Positions 33,414 to 41,810 of a DNA stretch of 64,000 bases are shown one piece after another; the stretch's first letter is position 1; each line of letters begins with the position of its first letter. The stretch is from a virus: positions 30,384-94,383 of the IMG/VR virus record IMGVR_UViG_3300037201_000018. One strand, written 5' to 3'. Made by a program: the position numbers and the translations under genes. The notes below the pieces were generated by a model. That model did no database searches and had not been told where the DNA came from. It saw nothing but the letters and a program-made list of their open reading frames with translations.

Positions 33414-34898
33414 TTACGGCTCTTCCGAGCGGAGGTTGGCTGCGGGAACCTCCCAGATTTTGCCGTTGGCCGCCTTCACTTTGGCGACCTCAGCCCCAAC
33501 TTTGCCGTAGACCTCAACTAACACACCTTGCCAGTTATCCCCATCCTCGTCGAGGACCCAAACGACGTCCTTCGGTTGGGGGTCGAACTTCGGGGCCTTC
33601 CCCTTACCGTTTTTCTTCGGCGGTTTACTGACTTCTTGGTCTTCGTCAGCTCTCATCTCCTGATCTGAATCGGCATCTGGATCGTCGCCCACGTCTTCAG
33701 TCGAGTCGGGTTCTTCATGTTCTTGCGGCTTGCCGATGTCGATCCCGCCGACCGTGGGGCACTCGACGAGCACCTTCTTGCCGTCCTTCTCGCCGAACTC
33801 GGGCTCGATTGCGTCGTAGGTGATCCGCTTGCCGTGAGCGACACACAGCCACGATTTAACAATGAGCAGGATCATGACCTCTCGGGTCACCCTGCCGTCG
33901 GACGAGTCGTGACCTAGCTTGCTGATCGCCGCGTCCAGCGCAGCCATCTCCTTCCCGCCCTTCGCGAGCTTGACCCAGAAGTCGCAAGCCTCGTCCCACA
34001 GGCTGAAGTCGAGGTGGCTCTCGCTCTTGGTCTCCTCGGTTCGGTACTTCGTCGGCTCGGTCTTGCCCTGGCCCATGAGGTAGAGCATCCCGGCAGCGTA
34101 ACCCGCGGGAAGGTACTTGCCGATCTTGCCGTCGCCGTCCTCCTCGAACATGTGCTTCGTTGCATCGACAAGGTGATGATGGTGATGAACGAAGTCGAAC
34201 AGCTCGGCGTGACTCGGTCGAGGGGCGAAGGCGTTGATCTTCATCCCCGTCCGGTGCCAGACGACCTTGACTGCGCACTCAAGTATCCTGGAGAGTCTTC
34301 CCCTGTCTCCCTTGTTGGAACCCTCGAAGACCCCCGACCGGAAGACCGCGTCGGCGAACGACCTTCGCCTGCCGGTGTTGATCGTATTCACTGTTAGGTC
34401 ACTCTCATCAATTCCTAAAACAACGATACATTCGAGAGTCGGCTGAGTCTCCCACTTGTACCACTTCTCTTTGTCTCGTTCCCAAGCCTGAACCGCTAGA
34501 ATGAGAGCAACTCCTCGGTGTTGGAAGTCGATCGTTTCTCCGGTCCTACCAATAATGATCGTTTCTCCGTTCAACTTCCAGTTCTTGTTCAGGATCTCGT
34601 ACTGCAACGTCCTTGCGTTACCAGGATCGTACATCCGGTTCTTCGTGTTGTTGTGTAACCGTACCTTGTGCCCATACTCGTCCGTAAGTACGTAATCAGG
34701 CCCGAACTTGACCTTGTCGGTCTCCTCTTCCCAGCCAAGCAACTTCTTGGCCTTGGACGCGGTCAGCGCCTTCTCGCCAACACAAGTCCAGACCTGGATC
34801 GCTGGATAGAGAACCTCTCGCTCGGCGGACTCGACCTTCCCATTGGCTTCGACGGGAGAGGCTTTGGGAGTCGGCTTCTTCGTGGGGGCTTTCGGCAT
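33414..34898 (-). CDS. ParB-like / phage regulator-type protein with C-terminal SH3-like end
   Basis: 494 residues from ATG 34898 (AAGG upstream); ATG 34907 is an alternative. The central GETIIIGRTGETIDFQHRGVALILA (residues ~110-135) resembles the ParB/Srx-type nuclease core with I-D-F-Q-H-R, and VNTINTGRRRSFADAVF follows. A His run (FVHHHHHLVD) may bind metal. A long acidic linker leads to VVWVLDEDGDNWQGVLVEVYGKVGAEVAKV, a KOW/SH3-like tail. DNA binding is likely; precise role unknown. Confidence 0.55.
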   Translation of the reverse strand: MPKAPTKKPTPKASPVEANGKVESAEREVLYPAIQVWTCVGEKALTASKAKKLLGWEEETDKVKFGPDYVLTDEYGHKVRLHNNTKNRMYDPGNARTLQYEILNKNWKLNGETIIIGRTGETIDFQHRGVALILAVQAWERDKEKWYKWETQPTLECIVVLGIDESDLTVNTINTGRRRSFADAVFRSGVFEGSNKGDRGRLSRILECAVKVVWHRTGMKINAFAPRPSHAELFDFVHHHHHLVDATKHMFEEDGDGKIGKYLPAGYAAGMLYLMGQGKTEPTKYRTEETKSESHLDFSLWDEACDFWVKLAKGGKEMAALDAAISKLGHDSSDGRVTREVMILLIVKSWLCVAHGKRITYDAIEPEFGEKDGKKVLVECPTVGGIDIGKPQEHEEPDSTEDVGDDPDADSDQEMRADEDQEVSKPPKKNGKGKAPKFDPQPKDVVWVLDEDGDNWQGVLVEVYGKVGAEVAKVKAANGKIWEVPAANLRSEEP

Positions 34899-34938
34899 CG
34901 CAAACATCCTTGAAGTTAGGGAAATGGAATAACTAAAA

Positions 34939-35178
34939 TCAAATCTTCTTTTTCGGTCTACCGGGGCCTGAAAATTTTGGAAACTTCTTGATTGTCCTCG
35001 TTACTTTAAGTCCTAAAGTTGCCGCTATCTTGTCAAGACACGCACTTCGCAATCCACGCTCACCGGCCTTAAAATGGCAAAGAGTTGCCTGCGAAACTCC
35101 CGAGAGTTTTCCAAGGCGATACATAGAAAGTCCGCTCTCTTTGATTTCATGCCTAACCTGCGAGCTAAGTAACTCCAT
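34939..35178 (-). CDS. Cro/CI-type HTH regulator with AT-hook-like tail
   Basis: 79 residues. GLSMYRLGKLSGVSQATLCHFKAG (residues ~16-39) is an XRE-type helix-turn-helix; the rest of the domain continues to LDKIAATLGLKV. The tail ends GPGRPKKKI, an AT-hook-like GRP motif. Probably controls the divergent promoters around 35.6-35.8 kb or the minus-strand operon. Confidence 0.75.
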   Translation of the reverse strand: MELLSSQVRHEIKESGLSMYRLGKLSGVSQATLCHFKAGERGLRSACLDKIAATLGLKVTRTIKKFPKFSGPGRPKKKI

Positions 35179-35207
35179 ACGATACTCCTCAAAATTTTAG
35201 TTATGAA

Positions 35208-35402
35208 CTAACGAGCTTCTTCAACTACTTCTTTGACTTCGAACGAACAGTCACCGTGACACGGAAGTCCGTCGGTAATCTGGTGTCGCCCAAGAAATAA
35301 CTCCATTTGTCGTTTGACAATTTCAGGAGTCAGATACGAGCGATCTCCAATTTGTACGTCAGACTGAAGAACAACGGTGATCACGAACCGCTGCGGATTC
35401 AT
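35208..35402 (-). CDS. Small hypothetical protein
   Basis: 64 residues from ATG 35402 with AAGGA seven bases upstream. Contains IVKRQMELFLGRHQITDG and a C-H-G-D-C pair. No known family. Confidence 0.45.
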   Translation of the reverse strand: MNPQRFVITVVLQSDVQIGDRSYLTPEIVKRQMELFLGRHQITDGLPCHGDCSFEVKEVVEEAR

Positions 35403-35444
35403 CGGAGATTCCTTCAAAACAGATTGTTGAAAAGTCGGACAGAG

Positions 35445-35630
35445 TCAAATGAGTCGCTCGCCACCCTCGAACGGTTCGGGCTTGGGAGGAGGGGGAACGA
35501 CGTTGACGAGGGGCTGGCGTTTACGACGGGGGAGGGGACGAGAGACGTACTCTCGCTCTCGCAGCTCTCGGGGGATGGGTTGCCAGTTGACTTGGCGGAA
35601 GACGTCGGGAGTCGCCACAACACGTACCAT
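35445..35630 (-). CDS. Small Pro/Arg-rich protein
   Basis: 61 residues, first gene of the minus-strand operon, ATG 35630 with GGAATCAG upstream. Arg-rich middle and Pro-rich C-terminus (VNVVPPPPKPEPFEGG). An alternative frame ORF on the same DNA is less protein-like. No function assigned. Confidence 0.45.
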   Translation of the reverse strand: MVRVVATPDVFRQVNWQPIPRELREREYVSRPLPRRKRQPLVNVVPPPPKPEPFEGGERLI

Positions 35631-35800
35631 GACTGATTCCTTGCTCTGGTGGGTGTCGGTTCGCGGCCAGCCGTCCTTCGGCCGACCGTCTAGGCGTGAA
35701 ATATAATAGCTGGTCTCCGAAAAGTAAAGCCGGTAAAGCGAGATTTACTTTTTCGGCTAAAGAGAATATAACTGTAAACGGTTTTGATAGAGGACTCAAA
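35631..35800. promoter_or_regulatory. Divergent control region with long inverted repeat
   Basis: This lies between the minus-strand operon and the plus-strand metallopeptidase gene. It contains TATAAT at 35702-35707 for the plus strand and, reading on the minus strand, TTTACT-17 bases-TATATT. A long inverted repeat (CCGAAAAGTAAA 35717-35728 with TTTACTTTTTCGG 35744-35756) overlaps the minus-strand -35 area and would form a 12-bp stem with one bulge. It is a good candidate operator for the HTH regulator at 34939-35178. Confidence 0.55.
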
Positions 35801-36388
35801 ATGCCCGTTCCACCGTTCCCAACCGACAAGAAGAAGCTGGCCGCTCTCGGTGTCAGACAGATCATGAGGTTCTGTAGGATCAACGAGATGCCGTCTCCGG
35901 CCGTGAAGATCATTCCTCGGGAGGATTGGCACGTCAGCACCTGTGCCTACTACCGGAAGGAGACGATCTCCATCTGTCTGGAGGAGTGCCAGTGGCCCTG
36001 CGGTGAAGCGATGTCTCGTAACTGGACGTGGCCCGGCAACACGGTCGATCGGGAACCCTACGGAGTCATCTGCCACGAGCTGGGTCACCACGTCGACTGG
36101 CTGACTGGAAAGGAGAGACACGCTTATTCGAGCGAGTTCAGCGAGGAGCTGATGAAGGAGTCGAGGGAGAAGCCTTTGACGGGATACTGCCCCAACCCGG
36201 CTGAGTGGTTCGCCGAGATGTTCCGGCTGTTCGTCACGAACCACTATTTATTGAAGGCAGTTAGGCCCAAGACCTGGAAGTTGTTCAGATCGAGATGGAA
36301 GCCGGTGAGCGGAGAGGACTGGGAGGCGGAGATGGGAGGTAACGTACCTTCGAGGATCGTTAAAGCGGCACGTAACAAGATATGCTGA
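35801..36388 (+). CDS. HExxH zinc metallopeptidase-like protein
   Basis: 195 residues from ATG 35801 with GAGGA upstream; the in-frame ATG at 35696 overlaps the -10 box. GVICHELGHHVDWLTG (residues ~87-102) is a zinc H-E-x-x-H-H motif, and PAEWFAEMFRLFVTNHYLL downstream supplies a likely third ligand in the pattern of gluzincin or ImmA-like peptidases. A phage host-attack or repressor-cleaving role is possible but unproven. Confidence 0.75.
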   Translation: MPVPPFPTDKKKLAALGVRQIMRFCRINEMPSPAVKIIPREDWHVSTCAYYRKETISICLEECQWPCGEAMSRNWTWPGNTVDREPYGVICHELGHHVDWLTGKERHAYSSEFSEELMKESREKPLTGYCPNPAEWFAEMFRLFVTNHYLLKAVRPKTWKLFRSRWKPVSGEDWEAEMGGNVPSRIVKAARNKIC

Positions 36389-36574
36389 TGAAAGTCTTTT
36401 ATCTCTACTATATACAGTAGTATAATAGTAGTAGAACCTGACCCTCCTGACCTTAACAGGAACTACGTTAGTTTAGTCGTGGGGGTGGGGGAAGTAAAGG
36501 GACCTACGAGGAAATCTTTCGAGGAGCTACGAGATGCCCGAGTTAACTGACCCACCGACGGCGGAGGAGCAGCC
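36389..36574 (+). repeat. Noncoding element A (homologous to 53859-54017)
   Basis: About 110 bases align with the gap at 53859-53975: a TTTA(T/C)CTCT start, TATAAT (36421-36426) or TATAGT, a C-rich CCCTCC tract, then AGG-ACTACG, TAGTTTAGT and GTGGGGGAAGTAAAG. Both copies follow a stop codon and precede a new plus-strand gene set, so a duplicated promoter or regulatory RNA leader is likely. A tiny ORF at 36534 (14 codons) ends at the next ATG. Confidence 0.6.
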
Positions 36575-36772
36575 ATGACACCGACTGAGATCAACGCCAT
36601 TCAGTTTCAAGTTGTTAATCATGTTTTCGCAACGTCCGAAGAATTCGGCGTCACACTGAGTGCCGAAGGCACGACCGTTGAACTGGCGCGGGGAAAAATC
36701 GATTTATTTCTCATCGCAATGCAGAAGCGTGGATGGGGTCCGCGGATCGAGCCGCCAAAGGGGCAGACATGA
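36575..36772 (+). CDS. Small hypothetical protein
   Basis: 65 residues, GAGGAG upstream of ATG. Starts MTPTEINAIQFQVVNHVFATSEEF; helical. ATGA overlap with the next gene. No known family. Confidence 0.5.
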   Translation: MTPTEINAIQFQVVNHVFATSEEFGVTLSAEGTTVELARGKIDLFLIAMQKRGWGPRIEPPKGQT

Positions 36773-37164
36773 CACCAGAAGAGTTCAAGCAGGCTCGCGA
36801 GACGATCGCAGAGCCTTTGTGTGGGGAAGAGCGATTAGACGGTGTACGCCAGAAATTGCTACTCGCACTCGCCGAAGCCGAGAAGGTGCCAGTGTTGGAG
36901 GCGACTCTCTCAGCGATAGGTGCCGTCCTCAAAGAATTCAAATCGGAAGAGGACGAGATCAAACGGCTGAAAGATGAGAACCAAGAGTTACGGAAAATAA
37001 TTTTCCATTGTCAGACGTCAATTTGCTTTGAGTGGGGTAGAAGGACTGACACTTCTCGTAAGGCGTTCTTGGAGATGTTGCTTGTTAAGGTAAATCCAAT
37101 TGTTGAAGCTGTAGTCGCCAATACAGTCACGGAGGAACCATGTCCGAAGTCGTCTACTGGCTGA
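36769..37164 (+). CDS. Coiled-coil phage protein
   Basis: 131 residues from ATG 36769. Charged helix-rich N-terminal half with a heptad-like stretch EEDEIKRLKDENQELRKII (residues ~64-82). No known motif. Overlaps the next small gene by 25 bases. Confidence 0.5.
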   Translation: MTPEEFKQARETIAEPLCGEERLDGVRQKLLLALAEAEKVPVLEATLSAIGAVLKEFKSEEDEIKRLKDENQELRKIIFHCQTSICFEWGRRTDTSRKAFLEMLLVKVNPIVEAVVANTVTEEPCPKSSTG

Positions 37165-37259
37165 GGATCTCGGTCTACGCCGTGGCGTTCGCGATCCTCG
37201 TCTACTACACAGGGGCGAACGTCGTCTGGACCTACAAGCACTGGGGAGACAAAAAGTGA
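37140..37259 (+). CDS. Small single-pass membrane protein
   Basis: 39 residues with GGAGGAA directly before ATG. One hydrophobic helix (residues ~7-25, RISVYAVAFAILVYYTGA) flanked by charged ends (C-terminus HWGDKK). A tiny membrane peptide; holin-like function is possible but untested. Confidence 0.5.
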   Translation: MSEVVYWLRISVYAVAFAILVYYTGANVVWTYKHWGDKK

Positions 37260-37444
37260 GCAAGAAGGGAGTCACCCTGATGTCTGAAGTGTTCAACGTG
37301 CTTCAACAGACTCGGCACGAACTCATGAAAATGGGAACTAAATGGCCAATAAACAAGCAGGACCTACTCCTTGCCCAACTCTGTGAGGACGCCAAGGAGT
37401 CAGTCAAAGGTAAGTTCCTCTCAGCACTTGAGGAGGAGAAGTGA
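37256..37444 (+). CDS. Small hypothetical protein
   Basis: 62 residues from GTG (GTGA overlap). Helical, begins MSKKGVTLMSEVFNVLQQTR. No known family. Confidence 0.45.
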   Translation: MSKKGVTLMSEVFNVLQQTRHELMKMGTKWPINKQDLLLAQLCEDAKESVKGKFLSALEEEK

Positions 37445-37683
37445 AGAAGCTCAAGATACTCAGTAAGCCGAAAGTCAAGCACCCGTGGGACAGGTGGTTC
37501 AAGCGGCGGAAGTTCAAGCTCTACCGATACAAGGACTTCCTCTGTCAACCGCCGATCATGGCGCAGCAGGTCAGGAACGCGGCGAGTAGTCGAGAGGTCG
37601 GGGTCAGCGTCGACGTCGAAGGTGGTACTGTCCTCGTAACGGTCTGGGGGAGGAAGGATGCCAAGAGCACCAACGAAAACTAA
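37441..37683 (+). CDS. Small basic protein
   Basis: 80 residues, ATGA-type overlap with the preceding gene and 26-base overlap with the resolvase. Basic N-terminus (KKLKILSKPKVKHPWDRWFKRRK) and a beta C-terminal half (VEGGTVLVTVWGRK). No known family. Confidence 0.45.
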   Translation: MKKLKILSKPKVKHPWDRWFKRRKFKLYRYKDFLCQPPIMAQQVRNAASSREVGVSVDVEGGTVLVTVWGRKDAKSTNEN

Positions 37684-38200
37684 CTTAGGTCCGTTTATCG
37701 GGATCGATCCGGGGAAGAGTGGAGGGATATCGACCGTGTTTCAGAATTGTGATCCACTCGTCATTCCGATGCCACTGACTGAGCGAGACATCTGGGACAG
37801 TCTCTCGGGGCATATCCTCGGGACCGTCGCAGTGATCGAGAAGGTTGGTGGATACACTGGGGAAGGTCAGCCCGGATCTCGTATGTTCAATTTTGGCAAG
37901 AACTATGGCAGCCTGTTGATGGCTCTCACAGCGGCTGAGATAAGTTTCGAGGAAGTCGCTCCGCAGAGATGGCAGCAGGCGTTCGCGGTCGCTCCGAGGA
38001 AGTACAAGAAGGTCGGCAAGAAGAAGGTCTGGATTGAGACGAAAAGGCAGTTCAAGGAGCGACTCAGACGCAAAGCACAACAGATCTTTCCGCAGTTACC
38101 GATCTGGAGCGAGCCGAAGTCGAGGGGTCGTCAGTTGGCGATCGCCGACTCATTGTTGATCGCCGAATTCTGTCGTCGCAAACACGAAGGAAAACTGTGA
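37658..38200 (+). CDS. RuvC-like Holliday junction resolvase
   Basis: 180 residues. FIGIDPGKSGGIS (residues ~13-25) carries the first catalytic Asp, VAVIEKVGGYTGEG the catalytic Glu, and QLAIADSLLIAEF the C-terminal Asp of the RNase H-like RuvC fold; a basic middle follows. It resolves branched recombination and replication DNA before packaging. Neighbours are repair and recombination genes. Confidence 0.85.
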   Translation: MPRAPTKTNLGPFIGIDPGKSGGISTVFQNCDPLVIPMPLTERDIWDSLSGHILGTVAVIEKVGGYTGEGQPGSRMFNFGKNYGSLLMALTAAEISFEEVAPQRWQQAFAVAPRKYKKVGKKKVWIETKRQFKERLRRKAQQIFPQLPIWSEPKSRGRQLAIADSLLIAEFCRRKHEGKL

Positions 38201-38640
38201 CTACTAAAATCGTATTGACGGCCGAACGCAGCTGGATCTCGCCGAGAGAACTGGAAATCATTATCAAACAGGGTGTTGAAATCGACGGGATGATACAAGG
38301 TTTAGTCTCAGAGTTCTCGCGGGAGGTCTACAACTTGCGAGATAAGGCGATCCACGCGGGACTCATCGAACTCGGTTGGACGCTGCCAGCGCGGACGTGG
38401 TGTTCAGCGCGTGCTTCGAGTCGTCAGGAAATCTCCACGGAAGATCAAATGACAATCTACGAAGCTGAAGAATACCTGATACGGATACTGATCCCGAATG
38501 CGTGTATGAACAGGACGTCTAACGGGGCTCCTTGGTGCCTTCCCTGTACTCTTCCTAAAAATCACTCGGGTCCGTGCCTGTTCGATTACAAGCTGCTCAG
38601 GGAAGCGAGAGAGAAGCAAGACAGATTGGAAATTAAATGA
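38197..38640 (+). CDS. Hypothetical protein with Cys cluster
   Basis: 147 residues from GTG, coupled to the resolvase by a four-base overlap. The C-terminal part has CMNRTSNGAPWCLPCTLPKNHSGPC with four Cys and a His, a probable metal site. The N-terminal half is helical. No family recognised. Confidence 0.5.
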   Translation: MTTKIVLTAERSWISPRELEIIIKQGVEIDGMIQGLVSEFSREVYNLRDKAIHAGLIELGWTLPARTWCSARASSRQEISTEDQMTIYEAEEYLIRILIPNACMNRTSNGAPWCLPCTLPKNHSGPCLFDYKLLREAREKQDRLEIK

Positions 38641-39191
38641 CTCTGTATCAGAATCACGTCAGAGATTGGGAGTTGTGTACTCGCTGCGACCTTTGCAAGC
38701 AGCGGAAGCACGTCGTCCTCGCTCGTGGGTCTGTGCCCGCAGATGTGCTCTTCGTTGGAGAAGCTCCTGGGTCGAGCGAGGACGTTCTCAGTCAGCCGTT
38801 CCGAGGGCCTGCTGGAATCCTACTTGATCACATCGTTCAGTCGGCTCTACCCGATCCAGAACCTTCGATCTGCTTCACCAACTTGGTCGCCTGCATTCCG
38901 AAGGGGGAGAGCGGGACCAAGATGGGGGAACCTCTTCCAGTGTCAATCGAAGCCTGCGCCCCTCGTCTCATCGAGTTCATCAAGATCTGCAAGCCTCGTC
39001 TGTTCATCTGCGTCGGAACTCTGGCGACGAAGTGGCTGCCGAAGATCCTCAAGAATGTCGAGTGGTATCGAGATCAGGCGACCGTCTCAATCGTCCACCC
39101 GGCATTCATCAAGAGAGCAGAAGAGTACGCTCAACCACTCATCATCAAGAAGTGCATAATTACTTTGAGTGATTCCTTCGCGGAGTTATGA
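38637..39191 (+). CDS. Uracil-DNA glycosylase (family 4/5-like)
   Basis: 184 residues. CTRCDLCKQR (residues ~14-23) with a later CIP supplies Fe-S cluster ligands; VLFVGEAPGSSEDVLSQPFRGPAGILLD is the catalytic and uracil-pocket loop of family 4/5 enzymes, and VSIVHPAFI is motif 3. Family members remove uracil (deaminated cytosine) from DNA. It sits with the phage recombination genes. Confidence 0.85.
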   Translation: MTLYQNHVRDWELCTRCDLCKQRKHVVLARGSVPADVLFVGEAPGSSEDVLSQPFRGPAGILLDHIVQSALPDPEPSICFTNLVACIPKGESGTKMGEPLPVSIEACAPRLIEFIKICKPRLFICVGTLATKWLPKILKNVEWYRDQATVSIVHPAFIKRAEEYAQPLIIKKCIITLSDSFAEL

Positions 39192-39343
39192 ATATGGAGA
39201 TACCTCAAATAAAATTCTGCCCGTTCTGCGGCTCTGACAATGTGAAACAAGTTGGTTCGGTTCCTCGTTGTATGAACTGTCGATGCACTTTCTTTGTTCG
39301 GTTCAGTAGATGGGTGCGTCGGTCACCCCGTAAGGTAAAATAG
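39188..39343 (+). CDS. Small zinc-ribbon protein
   Basis: 51 residues, ATGA overlap. CPFCG and CMNCRC form a four-Cys ribbon, followed by a basic tail (FSRWVRRSPRKVK). Similar small ribbons in phages often serve as transcription or nucleic-acid adaptors; exact role unknown. Confidence 0.65.
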   Translation: MNMEIPQIKFCPFCGSDNVKQVGSVPRCMNCRCTFFVRFSRWVRRSPRKVK

Positions 39344-39345
39344 GT

Positions 39346-39489
39346 ATGCCGCTTCCACCGAAGAAGAGACCCAGTCGTGAGCAGGACGAACGAAGACGCT
39401 GGGTCTGCGAGGACTGCAAGGCCGTCCATCAGTTTAACTTCAGCGGCGGGTGCCGGAGGTGTGGCGGTAAACTGGAGGAGGTAAAATGA
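39346..39489 (+). CDS. Small zinc-ribbon protein
   Basis: 47 residues two bases downstream of the previous stop. Basic N-terminus then VCEDCKAVHQF and GCRRCGGKLEE: a four-Cys ribbon like its neighbour, suggesting a local duplication. Confidence 0.6.
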   Translation: MPLPPKKRPSREQDERRRWVCEDCKAVHQFNFSGGCRRCGGKLEEVK

Positions 39490-39794
39490 AACTGGAAGAC
39501 ATCTGTAAGTACCTAGAACGACTTGAGGAATCAACTGATGACTCACTGGTGCAGATTGAAATATGCTCGGACTATTCAGGTTGTGTTCGCTTAAGTAATG
39601 ATAGGATATTGAATAGATTTGGTGACTTGAAAGAACTAGAAACTCTGATTCAGGAGCAGACAGATGCCGGTAGCGAACCAAAAGACGAAGCTGGGACAGA
39701 AACTTGCGAAATCTGCGGATGCGAAAATAGGGAACACTACTCGACCTGTACCATCGGCTTCCCCGAGTCCAGTCTGGGCTGGACCGGAGAGTGA
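39486..39794 (+). CDS. Hypothetical protein
   Basis: 102 residues, ATGA overlap with the ribbon protein. Acidic N-terminal helix, C-terminal CEICGCENREHYSTC metal-type motif. Its last 131 bases overlap the nuclease gene in another frame, a long overlap that leaves either end uncertain. Confidence 0.5.
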   Translation: MKLEDICKYLERLEESTDDSLVQIEICSDYSGCVRLSNDRILNRFGDLKELETLIQEQTDAGSEPKDEAGTETCEICGCENREHYSTCTIGFPESSLGWTGE

Positions 39795-40872
39795 CGCAGC
39801 GAATGGGGGATGCACTTTTTCATTATTGAGTCGCTGGCTCGTATGTAGAGAGAGATTCCGGCTGAGAGTCGTCGAGGGACTCAAGCCCGTTGACTCGTTC
39901 AATCACCGGATCGAGTTCGGTTCCTGCTGGCATATTCTGGAAGAGAACTTCGCCAGAACCGGTCAAACAGAGAAAGCGTTCAGTGATCTTCATACCTACG
40001 TCGCTTCTCTCTGTAAGAAGTACCCGCTTCAGCAGGAGCAAATTGTTCATTGGCACGACGTCTGTAAAACGACCTTTCCAATTTATTGTGACTACTGGAA
40101 AAATCATCCGGACGTCAAGGACCGAACACCGCTGCTTCAGGAGCAGGTGTTCAAGGTTCCCTACAAACTACCTTCGGGGAGGGTCGTCTACATCCGAGGG
40201 AAGTGGGACTCGGTCGACCTGATCGGGAAGGGTAAGAACGCGGGGATCTTCCTCCAGGAGAACAAAACCAAAGGAGACATCAAGGAGGAACAGATCGTTC
40301 GCCAGATGTCATTTGATCTTCAGACGATGATCTACCTAATCGCGTTAGAATCTGACAGATCAGACAGTATGGGGCATCTAGCTGCCAATGAAGAAGCAAA
40401 CGGTTTTAATCGTAAAGTACCGATTAAAGGAGTTAGGTATAATGTGATCCGTCGTCCGCTGAGCGGTGGCAAGGGATCGATCGTTCAGCACAAGCCAACG
40501 AAGAGCAACCCCGCAGGAGAGACAAGGGAGGAGTACTACGCTCGTTTAGGTACAATAATTAAGGAGAACTCCGCCGATTTCTTCGCCCGCTGGCAGGTAC
40601 TGATCACACCGCAGGACGTCGAGCGATTCAAGAGGGAGTGCCTCGACCCGATCCTCGAGCAACTCTGTGATTGGTGGAATTTTGTAGCTGGTAACTCACC
40701 CCCATACTGTTTTGATTATACACATACGAAGGGAATCCACTGGCGACACCCGTTCGGCGTGTACAACGTCTTAAACGAAAATGGGAGTAGCGATGTTGAT
40801 CAGTACTTGGAGTCAGGCAGCGAACTTGGTCTCGTGAGAGGGGCCAAGTTGTTCGAGGAGTTGGAGACATGA
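39664..40872 (+). CDS. PD-(D/E)XK superfamily (Cas4/RecB-like) nuclease
   Basis: 402 residues; ATG 39664 has AGGAG seven bases upstream. Residues ~50-90 hold LLSRWLVCRERFRLRVVEGL and FGSCWHILEE, matching the Cas4/AddB-type nuclease entry. The catalytic core is IRGKWDSVDLI (Asp), FLQENKTKG (E-x-K) and QMSFDLQTMIYLIAL (Q-x3-Y). It is probably a 5'-3' exonuclease or ssDNA-processing nuclease in recombination. Its final codons overlap the Sak4-like ATPase by ATGA. Confidence 0.8.
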   Translation: MPVANQKTKLGQKLAKSADAKIGNTTRPVPSASPSPVWAGPESDAANGGCTFSLLSRWLVCRERFRLRVVEGLKPVDSFNHRIEFGSCWHILEENFARTGQTEKAFSDLHTYVASLCKKYPLQQEQIVHWHDVCKTTFPIYCDYWKNHPDVKDRTPLLQEQVFKVPYKLPSGRVVYIRGKWDSVDLIGKGKNAGIFLQENKTKGDIKEEQIVRQMSFDLQTMIYLIALESDRSDSMGHLAANEEANGFNRKVPIKGVRYNVIRRPLSGGKGSIVQHKPTKSNPAGETREEYYARLGTIIKENSADFFARWQVLITPQDVERFKRECLDPILEQLCDWWNFVAGNSPPYCFDYTHTKGIHWRHPFGVYNVLNENGSSDVDQYLESGSELGLVRGAKLFEELET

Positions 40873-41810
40873 AACCAGAAAATCTTGGAGAGCTAACATT
40901 GGGGGACTTTGAATTGCTGGGTGAGTTAGCTCAAGACGCGATTGACGAAGTAGACTTACGACCAAGGAGAAAACTGGTGCCTCAAGTACAAAAACAGAGT
41001 AACACGAGACCCAAGAAGAGCGGGAGCGTGCTTGATCGAATCTCTCCAGTCTCGGAGAGTGAGGTTGGCATACGGATGACGATCTACGGACAAACCAAGA
41101 CCGGGAAGACGAGGCTCGCCTGCACGTTCCCCAAGCCGTTACTTCTGATCGGGGCGGAGGACGGGACGAAGTCGGTCAGCAACGTCAAGGGAGTCGACTT
41201 CGTCCGTTTACAGGCGAGTAAGGAGGTGAAGGATCTAATCGACGGGGCGATCACCGACGGCAAGTACAAGACAGTCGTACTGGACACCGCGACGAGCCTT
41301 TACGACATCGTCGTCAAGGAGATCCTGAACCTCGCGGAGCTGCCGTTGAGTCGGTCGTGGGGGATGGCGAAGAGGGACCAGTGGACGCAGGCCGCCAACA
41401 TCATGAAGGAGCGACTATGGAGCTTGCTGCACGTCTCGGAGGTCCAGGGCACGAGTATCCTAATACTCGCACAGGAGAAGAACGCTAACGAGGAGAGCGA
41501 GGGGCAGTCCTCTGAGCTACTGACTCCCAACATTGGGGCGTCGGTCTCCAAGTCAGTGCGGGGCCTGCTCGACATGACGTGCGACTATATCTGCCAGACG
41601 TTCATCCGGGAGCAAACGGTCGAGGAAGTCATCAAGGGAACGAGCACGGTGATGAGCAAACTGACTGGGAAGAAGGAGTATTGCCTCCGCGTTGGTGCTC
41701 ACGCTCTCTACAAAACTGGCTTCAGATTGCCTCCGGGCGGAGACGGGCTTCCGGAGGCTATAATAAATCCTACGTGGACCCAAATCGAGAAGCTAATTCA
41801 AGGAGGTTGA
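40869..41810 (+). CDS. RecA-like (Sak4) ssDNA annealing/recombination ATPase
   Basis: 313 residues. Walker A YGQTKTGKTRLA (~residues 73-84), Walker B YKTVVLDTATSLYD, then an ILILAQEKNANEE sensor and VRGLLDMTCDYI. This is the short phage Sak4/RecA-core type. With the PD-(D/E)XK nuclease and SSB-like gene beside it, it forms a recombination module. Confidence 0.8.
   Translation: MKPENLGELTLGDFELLGELAQDAIDEVDLRPRRKLVPQVQKQSNTRPKKSGSVLDRISPVSESEVGIRMTIYGQTKTGKTRLACTFPKPLLLIGAEDGTKSVSNVKGVDFVRLQASKEVKDLIDGAITDGKYKTVVLDTATSLYDIVVKEILNLAELPLSRSWGMAKRDQWTQAANIMKERLWSLLHVSEVQGTSILILAQEKNANEESEGQSSELLTPNIGASVSKSVRGLLDMTCDYICQTFIREQTVEEVIKGTSTVMSKLTGKKEYCLRVGAHALYKTGFRLPPGGDGLPEAIINPTWTQIEKLIQGG

Noticed and set aside
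33261-33521. Plus-strand 86-codon ORF in the gap between minus-strand genes
   Set aside because: Half of it overlaps the ParB-like gene antisense; no ribosome site and no motif. The gap (33193-33413) looks like promoter DNA.
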